A DNA stretch of 45,500 bases from Microvirga pakistanensis (GTDB lineage Bacteria; Pseudomonadota; Alphaproteobacteria; Rhizobiales; Beijerinckiaceae), in assembly GCF_004458765.1 (NCBI RefSeq), contig NZ_SPJX01000387.1, forward strand, positions 1-45,500, given 5' to 3'. The translations under genes and the position numbers were made by a program. This document shows, in pieces, positions 28,380-36,721 of this stretch (the first letter of the stretch is position 1; the number at the start of each line of letters is the position of its first letter). Under the pieces are notes generated by a model. That model saw nothing but the letters and a program-made list of their open reading frames with translations, was not told the DNA's origin and did not search any database.

Positions 28380-28388
28380 GCAACTACT
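28380..28388. promoter_or_regulatory. Possible third operator half-site before tctC
   Basis: GCAACTACT here is an exact nine-base match to positions 17969-17977 in the divergent carboxylase promoter. GGTTGC lies a few bases upstream, giving a partial GTTGC/GCAAC inverted repeat with a 7-base spacer. It sits in the 265-base gap between the SDR gene and tctC, where a promoter for the transporter would be expected. Confidence 0.3.
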
Positions 28389-28569
28389 CTTCATGATCCG
28401 GAGTACAAGATAGGTGAAGGGTATACTCAAGTTTCAGCAAAGCGGGCCGGTGCGGCGAGGATATGCACCGTGAAACAGGGCTATTCGCTCACGCGTCAGG
28501 GAGCCCCAACAGCAACGAGCCGGCAGCCAAGCAGGCCTCCAGCAAAAAGGCTCAATGGAGGAAACCAAC

Positions 28570-29541
28570 ATGTTGCTTCGTTTTATTTCTACGGCGGCTC
28601 TCACCGTTGCCCTCATCGCGAATTCGGCAGCAGCGAGAGCGGAATATCCTGAGCGTCCCATTAGCTACATTCTGCACGTCTCTCCCGGTGGGGCGACAGA
28701 TATCATGGCGCGCAAACTCGCCACGGTGCTGGAGAAGACCCTGGGGGTTCCGCTGCCGGTCGAGAACAAGGCCGGTGGACGCGGTGCAGCACAGCTGGCC
28801 GATCTGAAGAAGGCCAAGCCAGACGGGTACACGATTGGAGCAGTGACGAGCACGCATATCGGAGCCTTCAATCAGACTCTCAAGCAATACGATGTCGATA
28901 GCTTCGACTGGATCGCACGGCTGGTGAACGAACCTTACCTCGTCGTCGTCCGGAATGACAGTAAGCTGAAGACGATGAAGGATCTCGTCGACGCTGCCAA
29001 TGCCAAGCCAGGCAGCGTAGTGATGGCAGGATTCGTGCGCGGCTCTGGCGGCCACTTCGCCTGGGAAATCATGGCAAAGGCCGCCAATCTCGAATCCAAC
29101 AAAGTGCGTTGGGTGCCATTCGACAGTGTGGGTGACGCTGTGACCTCTGTGCTTGGGGGCCATGCGGAAGTGGCGATTGCCTACGTTGACCTCGTCAAGA
29201 ACCATGTGGCAGCCGGCAACATGCGCGTGATTGGAGTCATGGCCGACGAGCGTGTGCCCCAACTTCCCGATGCTCCCACCCTAGCCGAACAAGGCTACAA
29301 GGCGGATACGTCTTGGCAGCAGATGCGCGGCGTCATTGGACCGAAGGGCATGCCCGACTCGGTCAAGGCGAAGCTCGCGGACGCTATCAAGCAGGCGCTC
29401 GAGACGCCTGACATGAAGGCTTACATCAACGAGTCCTCGCTCGTTCCCGCTTTCCTCGGCCCGAAGGAGTTCGCCGAATATGCCAAGCAGCAGGATGTAT
29501 TGACCAAGCAGTGGATGCAGTCGCTCTCTCTGGAGCGATGA
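28570..29541 (+). CDS. tctC: Tripartite tricarboxylate transporter substrate-binding protein TctC
   Basis: The periplasmic solute receptor of a TTT system (Bug family), 323 residues. The signal peptide is MLLRFISTAALTVALIA with cleavage near ARA-EYPERPI. The ligand-loop signature HVSPGGATDIMARKLATVLEK follows at once, and NKAGGRGAAQLADLKKAKPDGYTIG is the second family block. The ATG at 28570 has GGAGGAA eight bases upstream; an ATG at 28555 overlaps that ribosome site and is unlikely. These receptors bind small carboxylates. The SDR and lyase upstream and tctB-tctA downstream place it as the substrate-capture step of the cluster. Confidence 0.93.
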   Translation: MLLRFISTAALTVALIANSAAARAEYPERPISYILHVSPGGATDIMARKLATVLEKTLGVPLPVENKAGGRGAAQLADLKKAKPDGYTIGAVTSTHIGAFNQTLKQYDVDSFDWIARLVNEPYLVVVRNDSKLKTMKDLVDAANAKPGSVVMAGFVRGSGGHFAWEIMAKAANLESNKVRWVPFDSVGDAVTSVLGGHAEVAIAYVDLVKNHVAAGNMRVIGVMADERVPQLPDAPTLAEQGYKADTSWQQMRGVIGPKGMPDSVKAKLADAIKQALETPDMKAYINESSLVPAFLGPKEFAEYAKQQDVLTKQWMQSLSLER

Positions 29542-29546
29542 AACCA

Positions 29547-30074
29547 ATGGTGAGAGACAAGGCCATACCCATGAATTTGGCTGATCACGTCATGCACGAG
29601 GATTCGCTGCCACCCGCCAAGGAAATCACCATTAGATCCGAGCTCGGCGACATAGTCGCCGGACTTGGACTTGCAGGCATTGCAGCCTGGTTCATGGTCG
29701 AGGCGATAAGATTGCCGGACTATTCGGGCACTGCCATCGGCGCGGCCGACTTCCCCAAGGGGCTGGCCTTTCTTCTGCTCCTCGGCGCACTGGGCCTTGT
29801 CGGTGGAGCAGTCTTGCGCTTGGCGACAGGTCATGCCGGCGAGTCCTCCACGATTCGTCGGCCTCTTCACGTCCTGATCGGTGCACTTCTGCTCATCGCC
29901 TTCCCGCTGATGATGTCCTACGCGGGCTACTACATCGCGATGGGGATTTTCCTCACGGCGTTTCTCTATCTTGCGGACATCAATCGCCCGCTTCTTGTCG
30001 GTGGTTGCGTGGCCGGCTTTCTCCTATTCACCAAGATCATTTTCGAGATGATCCTGCAAACCCCGCTCCCATGA
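29547..30074 (+). CDS. tctB: Tripartite tricarboxylate transporter small membrane subunit TctB
   Basis: The four-helix small subunit of the TTT transporter. The N-terminal part is cytoplasmic, and hydrophobic segments start at GLGLAGIAAWFMVEAI, GLAFLLLLGALGLVGGAVL, HVLIGALLLIAFPLMM and YYIAMGIFLTAFLYLA. The GAADFPKGLAFLLLLG motif between the first two is characteristic. The frame extends upstream of tctC's stop; I chose the ATG at 29547 but 29538 and 29571 are also possible, since none has a clear ribosome site. tctA begins 10 bases after the stop. Confidence 0.88.
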   Translation: MVRDKAIPMNLADHVMHEDSLPPAKEITIRSELGDIVAGLGLAGIAAWFMVEAIRLPDYSGTAIGAADFPKGLAFLLLLGALGLVGGAVLRLATGHAGESSTIRRPLHVLIGALLLIAFPLMMSYAGYYIAMGIFLTAFLYLADINRPLLVGGCVAGFLLFTKIIFEMILQTPLP

Positions 30075-30084
30075 GAGGTCATTG

Positions 30085-31599
30085 ATGCTCGAAGGATTCA
30101 CAGCTGGGCTGGCGGCGTTCTCCTCGTGGCAGGTCATCGCCGGTCTCTTCGCTGGCGTTGTCGTCGGCTATCTCGTCGGTGCGCTGCCCGGCCTCTCGGC
30201 GGGCGTGGGCATGGCCCTGCTCATTCCGTTTACGTTCGGCCTCGACCCCGTGGTGTCGGTGGTCATGTTGATCGCTGTCTACATGGCCTCCGAATATTCG
30301 GGCGCCATCCCGGCCATTCTCGTCAACACCCCGGGCGAGCCGTCTGCGGCGATCACCGCCCTCGACGGGTATCCGATGCGCAAGCGAGGCGAGGCCGGCC
30401 ACGCGCTCACTCTGTCTATCCTGGGGTCTGCCTTTGGCTCCGTCCTCAGCACGATCCTTCTCATCTTCTCCGTCAGCTGGATGACCAAGTTCGCGCTTGC
30501 GTTTGGGCCCGCAGAGTACTTTGCGCTCGCGGTCCTTGGGCTGAGCCTTATCTCCACCCTGTCGGGGAGCTCCATCATCCGCGGTTTCGTCGCACTCCTG
30601 TTCGGTCTGCTTCTGACCACAATCGGAACGGATCCCGTCGATGGTTTGCCACGCTTCGTTTTCGACGACGGCTTCCTCAGCGGTGTCCCGTTCGTGTCGG
30701 CTCTGATCGGTCTGTTTGCCTTGTCCGAGGTGCTGCGCATGCTGGAGACGACCGATGAGCCCACCACGCCGATGCGTGACATCCCGGGTGTTAACGGCCA
30801 GCTCGGATTGATGAAGCCGCACATGGGCAACATGGTCCGCAGTACGTTCATCGGCTACATTGTCGGTGTCATTCCCGGGGCCGGCGCCACCATTGCTTCC
30901 ATCGTCGCGTACACGGTGCAGAAACGGCTCTCCAAAGACCCGGACAGCTTTGGCAGCGGCAATCCCGAGGGCGTTGTGGCTGCTGAGACGTCGAACAACG
31001 CCTGCATGCCGGGCGCGTTGGCGCCCATGCTGGCGCTTGGCATTCCGGGCAAGGCCAGCACCGCCGTTCTCATCGGCGCGTTGGCGATCCACGGCGTCGC
31101 TCCCGGACCTCTAATCTTCACCCAGCACCCCGAGATCCCTTACTCCATCTATATCTCACTTCTGGTTGGCATGCCATTCATGGTCCTGCTCGGCCTCTAT
31201 GGCACCCGGCTGTGGGTCCGCCTAACGCAGATTCCACGCGGTGTGATCGCAGCGATCGTCTGCGCCGTCTGTCTCCTTGGCACCTTCTCGGAGTCCAAGG
31301 ATATCTTCTCGATCTGGGTTGCCGTCGGTTTTGGCATCATCGGCTACGGCCTCTCCAAGGTGCATATCGAGCCGGCGCCCATCATTCTCGCCCTCGTTCT
31401 CGGCTATATGATGGAATCCAATTTTCGACGGGCCCTCGTGATGTCGGGCGACGAGATGACCGTCTTCGTCTCCCATCCGATCTCGGCCATCTGCTTGGCC
31501 ATTTCACTGATCGTATTCGTATTGCCGCTGATCCAGACCGTGCGTAGACGCCGAAGGACCGCGGTGAAGGCAGCGGCCTACCCTGGTAAGGCCGCCTAG
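30085..31599 (+). CDS. tctA: Tripartite tricarboxylate transporter large membrane subunit TctA
   Basis: The 504-residue, roughly 12-helix translocating subunit of the TTT system. Conserved blocks include GALPGLSAGVGMALLIPFTF near the N-terminus, the SAIPAILVNTPGEPSA-like loop (YSGAIPAILVNTPGEPSAA), and IPGAGATIASIVAYTVQKR with NNACMPGALAPMLALGIPG in the second half. Together these form the two-fold repeated transport core. AGAGGT precedes the ATG at 30085; a TTG three bases earlier is less likely. It completes a tctC-tctB-tctA operon. Confidence 0.95.
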   Translation: MLEGFTAGLAAFSSWQVIAGLFAGVVVGYLVGALPGLSAGVGMALLIPFTFGLDPVVSVVMLIAVYMASEYSGAIPAILVNTPGEPSAAITALDGYPMRKRGEAGHALTLSILGSAFGSVLSTILLIFSVSWMTKFALAFGPAEYFALAVLGLSLISTLSGSSIIRGFVALLFGLLLTTIGTDPVDGLPRFVFDDGFLSGVPFVSALIGLFALSEVLRMLETTDEPTTPMRDIPGVNGQLGLMKPHMGNMVRSTFIGYIVGVIPGAGATIASIVAYTVQKRLSKDPDSFGSGNPEGVVAAETSNNACMPGALAPMLALGIPGKASTAVLIGALAIHGVAPGPLIFTQHPEIPYSIYISLLVGMPFMVLLGLYGTRLWVRLTQIPRGVIAAIVCAVCLLGTFSESKDIFSIWVAVGFGIIGYGLSKVHIEPAPIILALVLGYMMESNFRRALVMSGDEMTVFVSHPISAICLAISLIVFVLPLIQTVRRRRRTAVKAAAYPGKAA

Positions 31600-31687
31600 C
31601 GGATGAACGCTCAACAAAGGCGGAGGGCCGCAGGCTGTCGCCCCGCCATGAAGGTGCCCGTTGCTCAACGACCATGAGATTGAGACC

Positions 31688-32857
31688 ATGCTGCAAGCCA
31701 ACAATTTTCTTTTCACCAGCGAATCCGTCTCGGAGGGACATCCGGACAAGGTATGCGACCAGATTTCCGATGCGATCCTGGATGCCTACCTCCGGGTGGA
31801 TCCAGACTCGCGGGTAGGACTTGAGACACTCTGCACGAGGAACACCATCGTTCTTGCCGGCGAAGTTCGCAGCACCGCGCAGCTGGACTCAGAGGCACTC
31901 AAGGAGATCGCACGGCGGACGGTGCGGGGCATCGGCTACGACTTTCCGGGTTTCGACTGGCGAAACATCGACATCTCTGTCCTCGTACACAACCAGTCGC
32001 CGGATATTGCCAGGGGAGTGGACGCGGGTAACCGCCGCAGCGAGGGCGCGGGTGACCAGGGCATGATGTTCGGCTATGCCTGCAACGAGACAAGGGAGTT
32101 AATGCCGGCTCCAATCGTCCTCGCGCACCAGATCCTGCGGAATCTGGCGGCCGCTCGCAAGTCTGGTCGCATCGCCGGCCTCCTGCCCGATGCGAAATCA
32201 CAGGTCACCGTCCGCTATGAGCTTGGTAAGCCGATCGGCGTGGATACGGTCGTGGTATCAACCCATCATCGTGCGGACTTGTCTCAGGACGACGTGCGGG
32301 AGCTTGTCCTACCTGTTCTGAACGACACGCTCCGTCAACAATGGGCTTCAGGGGCAGAGCGCGTTCTGGTCAATCCGACTGGTCGCTTCGTCGTCGGCGG
32401 TCCCGAGAGCGATACGGGCCTGACCGGCCGCAAGATCATCGTAGACACCTATGGCGGCGCGGCTCTGCATGGCGGCGGCGCATTCTCCGGCAAGGATCCG
32501 ACCAAAGTCGACCGCTCCGGCGCCTATGCGGCGCGCCATTTGGCCAAGAACGTGGTCGCGGCCGGGCTCGCGGAAAGGTGCCTCATTCAACTCGCCTATG
32601 CAATTGGCGTTCCCGAGCCAGTCTCGATCTACGTTCAGGCCGAGGGTGGCGATCATGTCCCGACCGAGCGGATCAGCAAGGCGATCCGGGAGAATGTGGA
32701 TCTCACGCCACGGGGTATCATCGATCGCTTGGAACTTGCCCGGCCTATCTATCTACCTACCGCCACCTATGGTCATTTCGGGCGGGCAGGGGACGAGAAT
32801 GGATCATTTACGTGGGAAAGGCTGGATCTCGTCGATCTTCTCCGGCGCGCGATCTAA
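31688..32857 (+). CDS. metK: S-adenosylmethionine synthetase
   Basis: MetK makes S-adenosylmethionine from methionine and ATP. The chain is complete: FLFTSESVSEGHPDKVCDQISDA at the N-terminus (ATP site), EGAGDQGMMFGYACNET in the middle, and GGAFSGKDPTKVDRSGAYAAR as the phosphate-binding loop. The 389 residues from the ATG at 31688 match the usual length; the frame opens 27 bases earlier at a TTG. I found no SAM-II or SAM/SAH riboswitch in the 88-base leader, only a GGCGG/CCGCC pairing. It sits between carboxylate and exporter transporter genes rather than with methionine genes, so it may be a second, cluster-linked copy. Confidence 0.95.
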   Translation: MLQANNFLFTSESVSEGHPDKVCDQISDAILDAYLRVDPDSRVGLETLCTRNTIVLAGEVRSTAQLDSEALKEIARRTVRGIGYDFPGFDWRNIDISVLVHNQSPDIARGVDAGNRRSEGAGDQGMMFGYACNETRELMPAPIVLAHQILRNLAAARKSGRIAGLLPDAKSQVTVRYELGKPIGVDTVVVSTHHRADLSQDDVRELVLPVLNDTLRQQWASGAERVLVNPTGRFVVGGPESDTGLTGRKIIVDTYGGAALHGGGAFSGKDPTKVDRSGAYAARHLAKNVVAAGLAERCLIQLAYAIGVPEPVSIYVQAEGGDHVPTERISKAIRENVDLTPRGIIDRLELARPIYLPTATYGHFGRAGDENGSFTWERLDLVDLLRRAI

Positions 32858-32898
32858 CAATCCATCTCCGCATATATCCCGAACGGTTTGGAGCAATA

Positions 32899-33978
32899 AT
32901 GTCGAAAGCCGCCACAACCATCCAAGAATCAACAGAGGGAGTCGTGGGTACGATGCGCAGCCTCGGTCCCGGCATCGCCCTTTCGGCTGGGGTGGCGGCG
33001 GGCTCGTATTTTGCCGAACCTGTCCTCGCGAAAGCCCTCAAGGAGGCGACAGGCTGGTCGTACACGCTACCGGCCATTGTAATCGCCCTCATCATCGGGA
33101 TCGCCCTCAATGGTCTGGCATCGCGGCCTGCACTCCAACCAGGCATCACTTGGTGCGTCAAGAAGCTCTTGCGCATCGCCATCGGTTTACTTGGGGTGCG
33201 CATAGCGCTCAGTGATATTATCGAGCTCGGCCTCTCATCCGCCCTGCTGATGATTGCCGCCATGTCAGTGACGATTGCTGCTGGCGTCTACTTGGCGCGG
33301 TGGTTCAAGGTAGGCGACGGCTATGGGGCGCTCGCCGGCGCCGCCACGGCCGTCTGCGGTGCGTCGGCTACGCTCGCGACGGCGACGGTAGTGCCGTCCT
33401 ACTCGCAGAAGGGAGCGGATGTGGCGTTCACGGTCGTGGCCGCCAACGCCGTCTCGACCCTCGTCATGATCCTCTACCCGCCGCTGTGCGTTCTGCTCGG
33501 CCTAGACTCACAGACGACAGGTTTCATGCTCGGAGCCACGATTCATGATATGGCCCAGGTAGTCGGAGCCGGCTATGCGGTGTCTGAGCCCGTCGGCAAC
33601 ACGGCGGTGATCGTCAAGCTCTTCCGCGTGTTCCTGCTCCTTCCAGCCGTGCTGGCGATCGGCTGGTGGTTCACCCGCAGCGGCACTGAGCACGCCGCGG
33701 CTAAGGTGCCAGTGCCGGTCTTCGCACTCGCTTTCCTCGGCTTTAGTCTCGTCAACAGCATGATGCCGCTCGCCCCGGATCTCCTGCCTGTCTATGCTCC
33801 AATCAAGGCCGCCCTCATCCAGCTTTCCAGCTGGGGCCTGCTGATTGCTATTGCGGCATTGGGGCTTGGCACCTCGCTGACGTCTCTCCTGCGCATTGGC
33901 TGGCGTCACATCGCGGTCTTCACGGGAACGACTTTGGTCATCCTGATCACAGTGACTGTAGGGTTGCTCGTTCTCTAA
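32899..33978 (+). CDS. YeiH/UPF0324 family putative sulfate/sulfite exporter
   Basis: An integral membrane protein of 359 residues and about ten helices in the YeiH (UPF0324, PSE) family, some members of which have been linked to export of sulfite or sulfate; the assignment within the family is uncertain. Family blocks seen are LPAIVIALIIGIALNGL, KKLLRIAIGLLGVRIALSDI, AAATAVCGASATLA and GATIHDMAQVVGAGYAVSE. The same frame is open far upstream, but that part lies inside metK; the ATG at 32899 has GGAG seven bases before it. It starts 41 bases after metK. Confidence 0.88.
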   Translation: MSKAATTIQESTEGVVGTMRSLGPGIALSAGVAAGSYFAEPVLAKALKEATGWSYTLPAIVIALIIGIALNGLASRPALQPGITWCVKKLLRIAIGLLGVRIALSDIIELGLSSALLMIAAMSVTIAAGVYLARWFKVGDGYGALAGAATAVCGASATLATATVVPSYSQKGADVAFTVVAANAVSTLVMILYPPLCVLLGLDSQTTGFMLGATIHDMAQVVGAGYAVSEPVGNTAVIVKLFRVFLLLPAVLAIGWWFTRSGTEHAAAKVPVPVFALAFLGFSLVNSMMPLAPDLLPVYAPIKAALIQLSSWGLLIAIAALGLGTSLTSLLRIGWRHIAVFTGTTLVILITVTVGLLVL

Positions 33979-34219
33979 CCGGGTCTACTCTTCGCGTCGA
34001 TGTACTGTCCATGCTCCCGCGCGCTCTCAGTGCCGTTTCGGCTGAAGCGGCAGATTCTCTTCGGATCCTGTCACGGTCGACTCCGGCTTTTGTATCAAGA
34101 TTGTGCTGCCAGGATCGCGCAAACCGGATCCATGCAGCAAAACAGGACAGCGTTGGCAATGCACCGTCCTTCGGGTAGACGTTCTCTCCAGAGAGCGAAG
34201 AGAGAAAGAGTCTTGGCAA

Positions 34220-35332
34220 GTGAACTCGAGTATCACGACCGTTATCGGAAAGTTTGCTGACGTACTGCAGCTTTGGGTGCGAGGCTTCTCGCCCGACGAG
34301 TTCGGGTACCGGCGCTTTATGGTTGCGATAGCCCTTGGAGCGCTCGGAGGATGGCTGTTCGCTTCATTGAGGCTACCCCTTCCATGGATGCTGGGTTCCA
34401 TGACAGCATGCACGGTTGCGGCCATCTTGCGAGTGCCGATCGGGGCTCCAGCGGTTGTTCGCCCTCCGATGACCATGGTGATCGGGGTCATGCTGGGAAC
34501 AGGCTTCACCTCGCAGACCCTCGGAAGCATCGCCACGTGGGGTTCTACCATAATCGGTCTTGCGGGGTTCATTATCGTTAGTGGCGCTGCCTGCGTGACT
34601 TACTTCAGGCGCATTGCAGGGTTCGATGTCCCAACTGCGTTCTTCGCGGGAATGCCAGGTGGCCTCGTTGAGATGGTGATCCTGGGTGAGCACAAGGGTG
34701 GGGATGCGGGTAAAATCGCTCTTGTCCATTCGGCCCGTGTGCTTCTCGTGGTTCTCACACTGCCGTTCCTGATGCAACTCATGAGCGGCGTTTCGCTAGG
34801 GGCGCGCCCTCAGGTCGGCCTTTCTGTAGTCGATGCGCCATGGACCAGTCACGCATGGCTCCTGTTGAGTGTCGCGGCAGGCGCAATCATCGGTCATATT
34901 CTGCGTTTGCCGGCTCGGCTTCTCCTCGGCCCTATGATGGTGAGCGCTGCGGTCCACACACTCGGGTGGACGCACTTCGTGCCCTCCTATGAAATTGTCA
35001 ACGTGGCTCAAGTCGTTCTCGGAACCACCATTGGCTGCCGTTTCGCCGGAACGTCGCCAAGCGAGATTGTACGTATACTCGTCCTTTCGCTGGGATCGAC
35101 GTTCATTCTGCTGTTGATCACATTCCTGTTCGCCACTGGGATCAGCCACAGTTCGGCTTACAGTTTTGTTCCTCTTGCCCTCGCCTATTCGCCTGGGGGG
35201 CTGGCGGAGATGAGCCTCGTGGCCTTATCGCTGGGAATTGATGTAGCCTTCGTTGCCACTCATCACATCATTCGGGTTGTCTTCGTCATGATTGGCGCCG
35301 GACCGGCGTTCACCATTCTTGAGCGTCGTTAG
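34220..35332 (+). CDS. AbrB-family membrane protein (putative transporter)
   Basis: A hydrophobic protein of about 370 residues in the AbrB/DUF-type membrane family, built of two homologous halves. LPLPWMLGSMTACTV / GVMLGTGFTSQTL / AFFAGMPGGLVEMVILGE in the first half are mirrored by LPARLLLGPMMVSAAV / VVLGTTIGCRFAGTSPSEI / YSPGGLAEMSLVALSLG in the second. Function is not firmly known; relatives are often listed as transporters, sometimes next to TctABC genes. I prefer the GTG at 34220, which follows an AGAGAAAGAG stretch; the frame is open to 34103 but the extra residues are charged and non-family-like. A decayed relative lies at 26210-26620. Confidence 0.85.
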   Translation: MNSSITTVIGKFADVLQLWVRGFSPDEFGYRRFMVAIALGALGGWLFASLRLPLPWMLGSMTACTVAAILRVPIGAPAVVRPPMTMVIGVMLGTGFTSQTLGSIATWGSTIIGLAGFIIVSGAACVTYFRRIAGFDVPTAFFAGMPGGLVEMVILGEHKGGDAGKIALVHSARVLLVVLTLPFLMQLMSGVSLGARPQVGLSVVDAPWTSHAWLLLSVAAGAIIGHILRLPARLLLGPMMVSAAVHTLGWTHFVPSYEIVNVAQVVLGTTIGCRFAGTSPSEIVRILVLSLGSTFILLLITFLFATGISHSSAYSFVPLALAYSPGGLAEMSLVALSLGIDVAFVATHHIIRVVFVMIGAGPAFTILERR

Positions 35333-35393
35333 AGTAGGGGAGCCGGCTGTCGTAGTTCCAGCGATCATGAGCCTCTTTCGAGGGAGAGTTGAG

Positions 35394-36083
35394 TTAGAGA
35401 TCGTTCATGGGCTTCCAGCGCTTGATGTGGTCCTCGACACCCTTCACGCCGGATATGTTCTTGGCAGCAATCCGAATGGCGTTACGCTCTTCATCTGTCC
35501 TTACGAGACCAAAAAGGTGAACAATACCGTCTTTGACGGCCACGTTTACCATTGCGAGGCGGGCCCATGGCTGCGCCTTCAGCTCCTTAATGAGCTGCTC
35601 ACGAATGGTGCTGTCTCCGGTATCGACCGTTTCATGGACATCAGCGGTCGCCAGTGCCTGAATAAGGTTGCTTCGGGTCACGATTCCGATCAACTTGCCT
35701 TCACTCAGAACTGGAACGCGCTTGATCCGATGACGCTCGAGGAGCATCGCGATTTCGGCAACCGGCGTCGCCTCGTCCACAGCAATGACCTTGGGCGTCA
35801 TGACATCCCGCGCGGTGCGTCCGTGGATCTTGGCGTAGTCGCGCGCCAACGCGGTTTCGTCTGAGAAAAGCGCGAGCCACCAGGATCTGCGCTGCTCACC
35901 GATGGCTTCGACATGCCTGATAAGATCTCCTTCGCTGACGATCCCTATGACGCGCTCTTCATCGTCGACGACGGGGAGACCACTAATACGATGTTTATAA
36001 AGCAGTTTCGCAACGTCTTGGACGAGGGTTTCCGGCGACACGCTGATGACGTCAGTAGTCATCACATCGGCGGCGACTAACAT
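35394..36083 (-). CDS. CBS-pair and BON domain protein
   Basis: A cytoplasmic 229-residue protein with two CBS domains (about 5-60, MTTDVISVSPETLVQDVAKLLYKHRISGLPVVDDEERVIG; and about 92-148, MTPKVIAVDEATPVAEIAMLLERHRIKRVPV) and a C-terminal BON domain (about 155-222). CBS pairs bind adenosyl ligands and BON domains attach to membranes or phospholipids; together they are a frequent but poorly understood stress-associated combination in alphaproteobacteria. The ATG at 36083 has GGGAG eight bases upstream; the 41-residue extension to 36206 is not supported. It converges on the AbrB-family gene. Confidence 0.9.
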   Translation of the reverse strand: MLVAADVMTTDVISVSPETLVQDVAKLLYKHRISGLPVVDDEERVIGIVSEGDLIRHVEAIGEQRRSWWLALFSDETALARDYAKIHGRTARDVMTPKVIAVDEATPVAEIAMLLERHRIKRVPVLSEGKLIGIVTRSNLIQALATADVHETVDTGDSTIREQLIKELKAQPWARLAMVNVAVKDGIVHLFGLVRTDEERNAIRIAAKNISGVKGVEDHIKRWKPMNDL

Positions 36084-36720
36084 GACATTCTCCCGTCCCA
36101 GATCGCAAGTCGCTGGAACAACGCCCACTCTGAGCGTCTGGTCACCTCCTGCTGCGATGAAAGAGGCGATCTCAATATAAGTATTTGCTTTGCCATTCAG
36201 TGACAAGCTACCAAGGCTGGTCTTAAGGGCTAACCACGACCTCTCCTGATGAGCGCGTTCATCTGTTCGAGTGGCGCACTCAAGTTTATAAAACCTCTTG
36301 CTGGTTAAGAGTCATGCGCTCATGCCTATCGACCGGCAAGAGCAGGATCATTGATTATATGTGATGCAGTTGAAGCTCGTAACGGAGCGCGCGCTCCTGG
36401 ACCGTTTTCATATTACCACGCGTGATCGTTGCGCAGCTTTGGATAGCGTATTTTGATGGTCTTCTGCATCTCAATAACATCGGTGTACAGAAGCCGTACA
36501 AAACGAAGTGCGTTGAGAATAATCATGTTTGATTGGCGACTTTGGAAAGGAAGAGACGTTTTTGCGGCTTACGAGATGGGCTATAGTGTTCCGCTGCAGC
36601 GCAAAATGCCGATGTTTGCATATCTGGTATTCGAATAGATCATGACTTCGGCGTAGATCGCTGGAAATTAACTGCCCCGTCACGAACCCATCGGTTCCGC
36701 TTGCGATTACCGCTCGTGCA
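36084..36720. other. Intergenic stretch at the start of the accessory region
   Basis: About 640 bases between the CBS-BON gene and a pseudogene. Base composition is visibly more AT-rich from about 36290 to 36660 than in the flanking core genes. The one frame of note (61 residues, 36453-36638) has no recognised motif. The promoter of the CBS-BON gene should lie near the left edge. Confidence 0.4.
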
Positions 36721-36721
36721 G

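Noticed and set aside
28305..28652. Small frame (95 codons) between the SDR gene and tctC
   Set aside because: It overlaps the tctC start in another frame, has no motif, and its sequence is better explained as promoter and leader.
30079..31092. 337-codon minus-strand open frame
   Set aside because: Antisense shadow of tctA, with a highly charged composition and no motif.
31600..31687. Possible SAM-sensing riboswitch before metK
   Set aside because: The 88-base leader has a GGCGG/CCGCC pairing and two GCTCAAC copies, but none of the SAM-II or SAM/SAH core sequences that I could recall.
32341..32898. N-terminal extension of the YeiH-type gene into metK
   Set aside because: The extra 186 codons are an out-of-frame reading of metK; a good ribosome site and family start occur at 32899.
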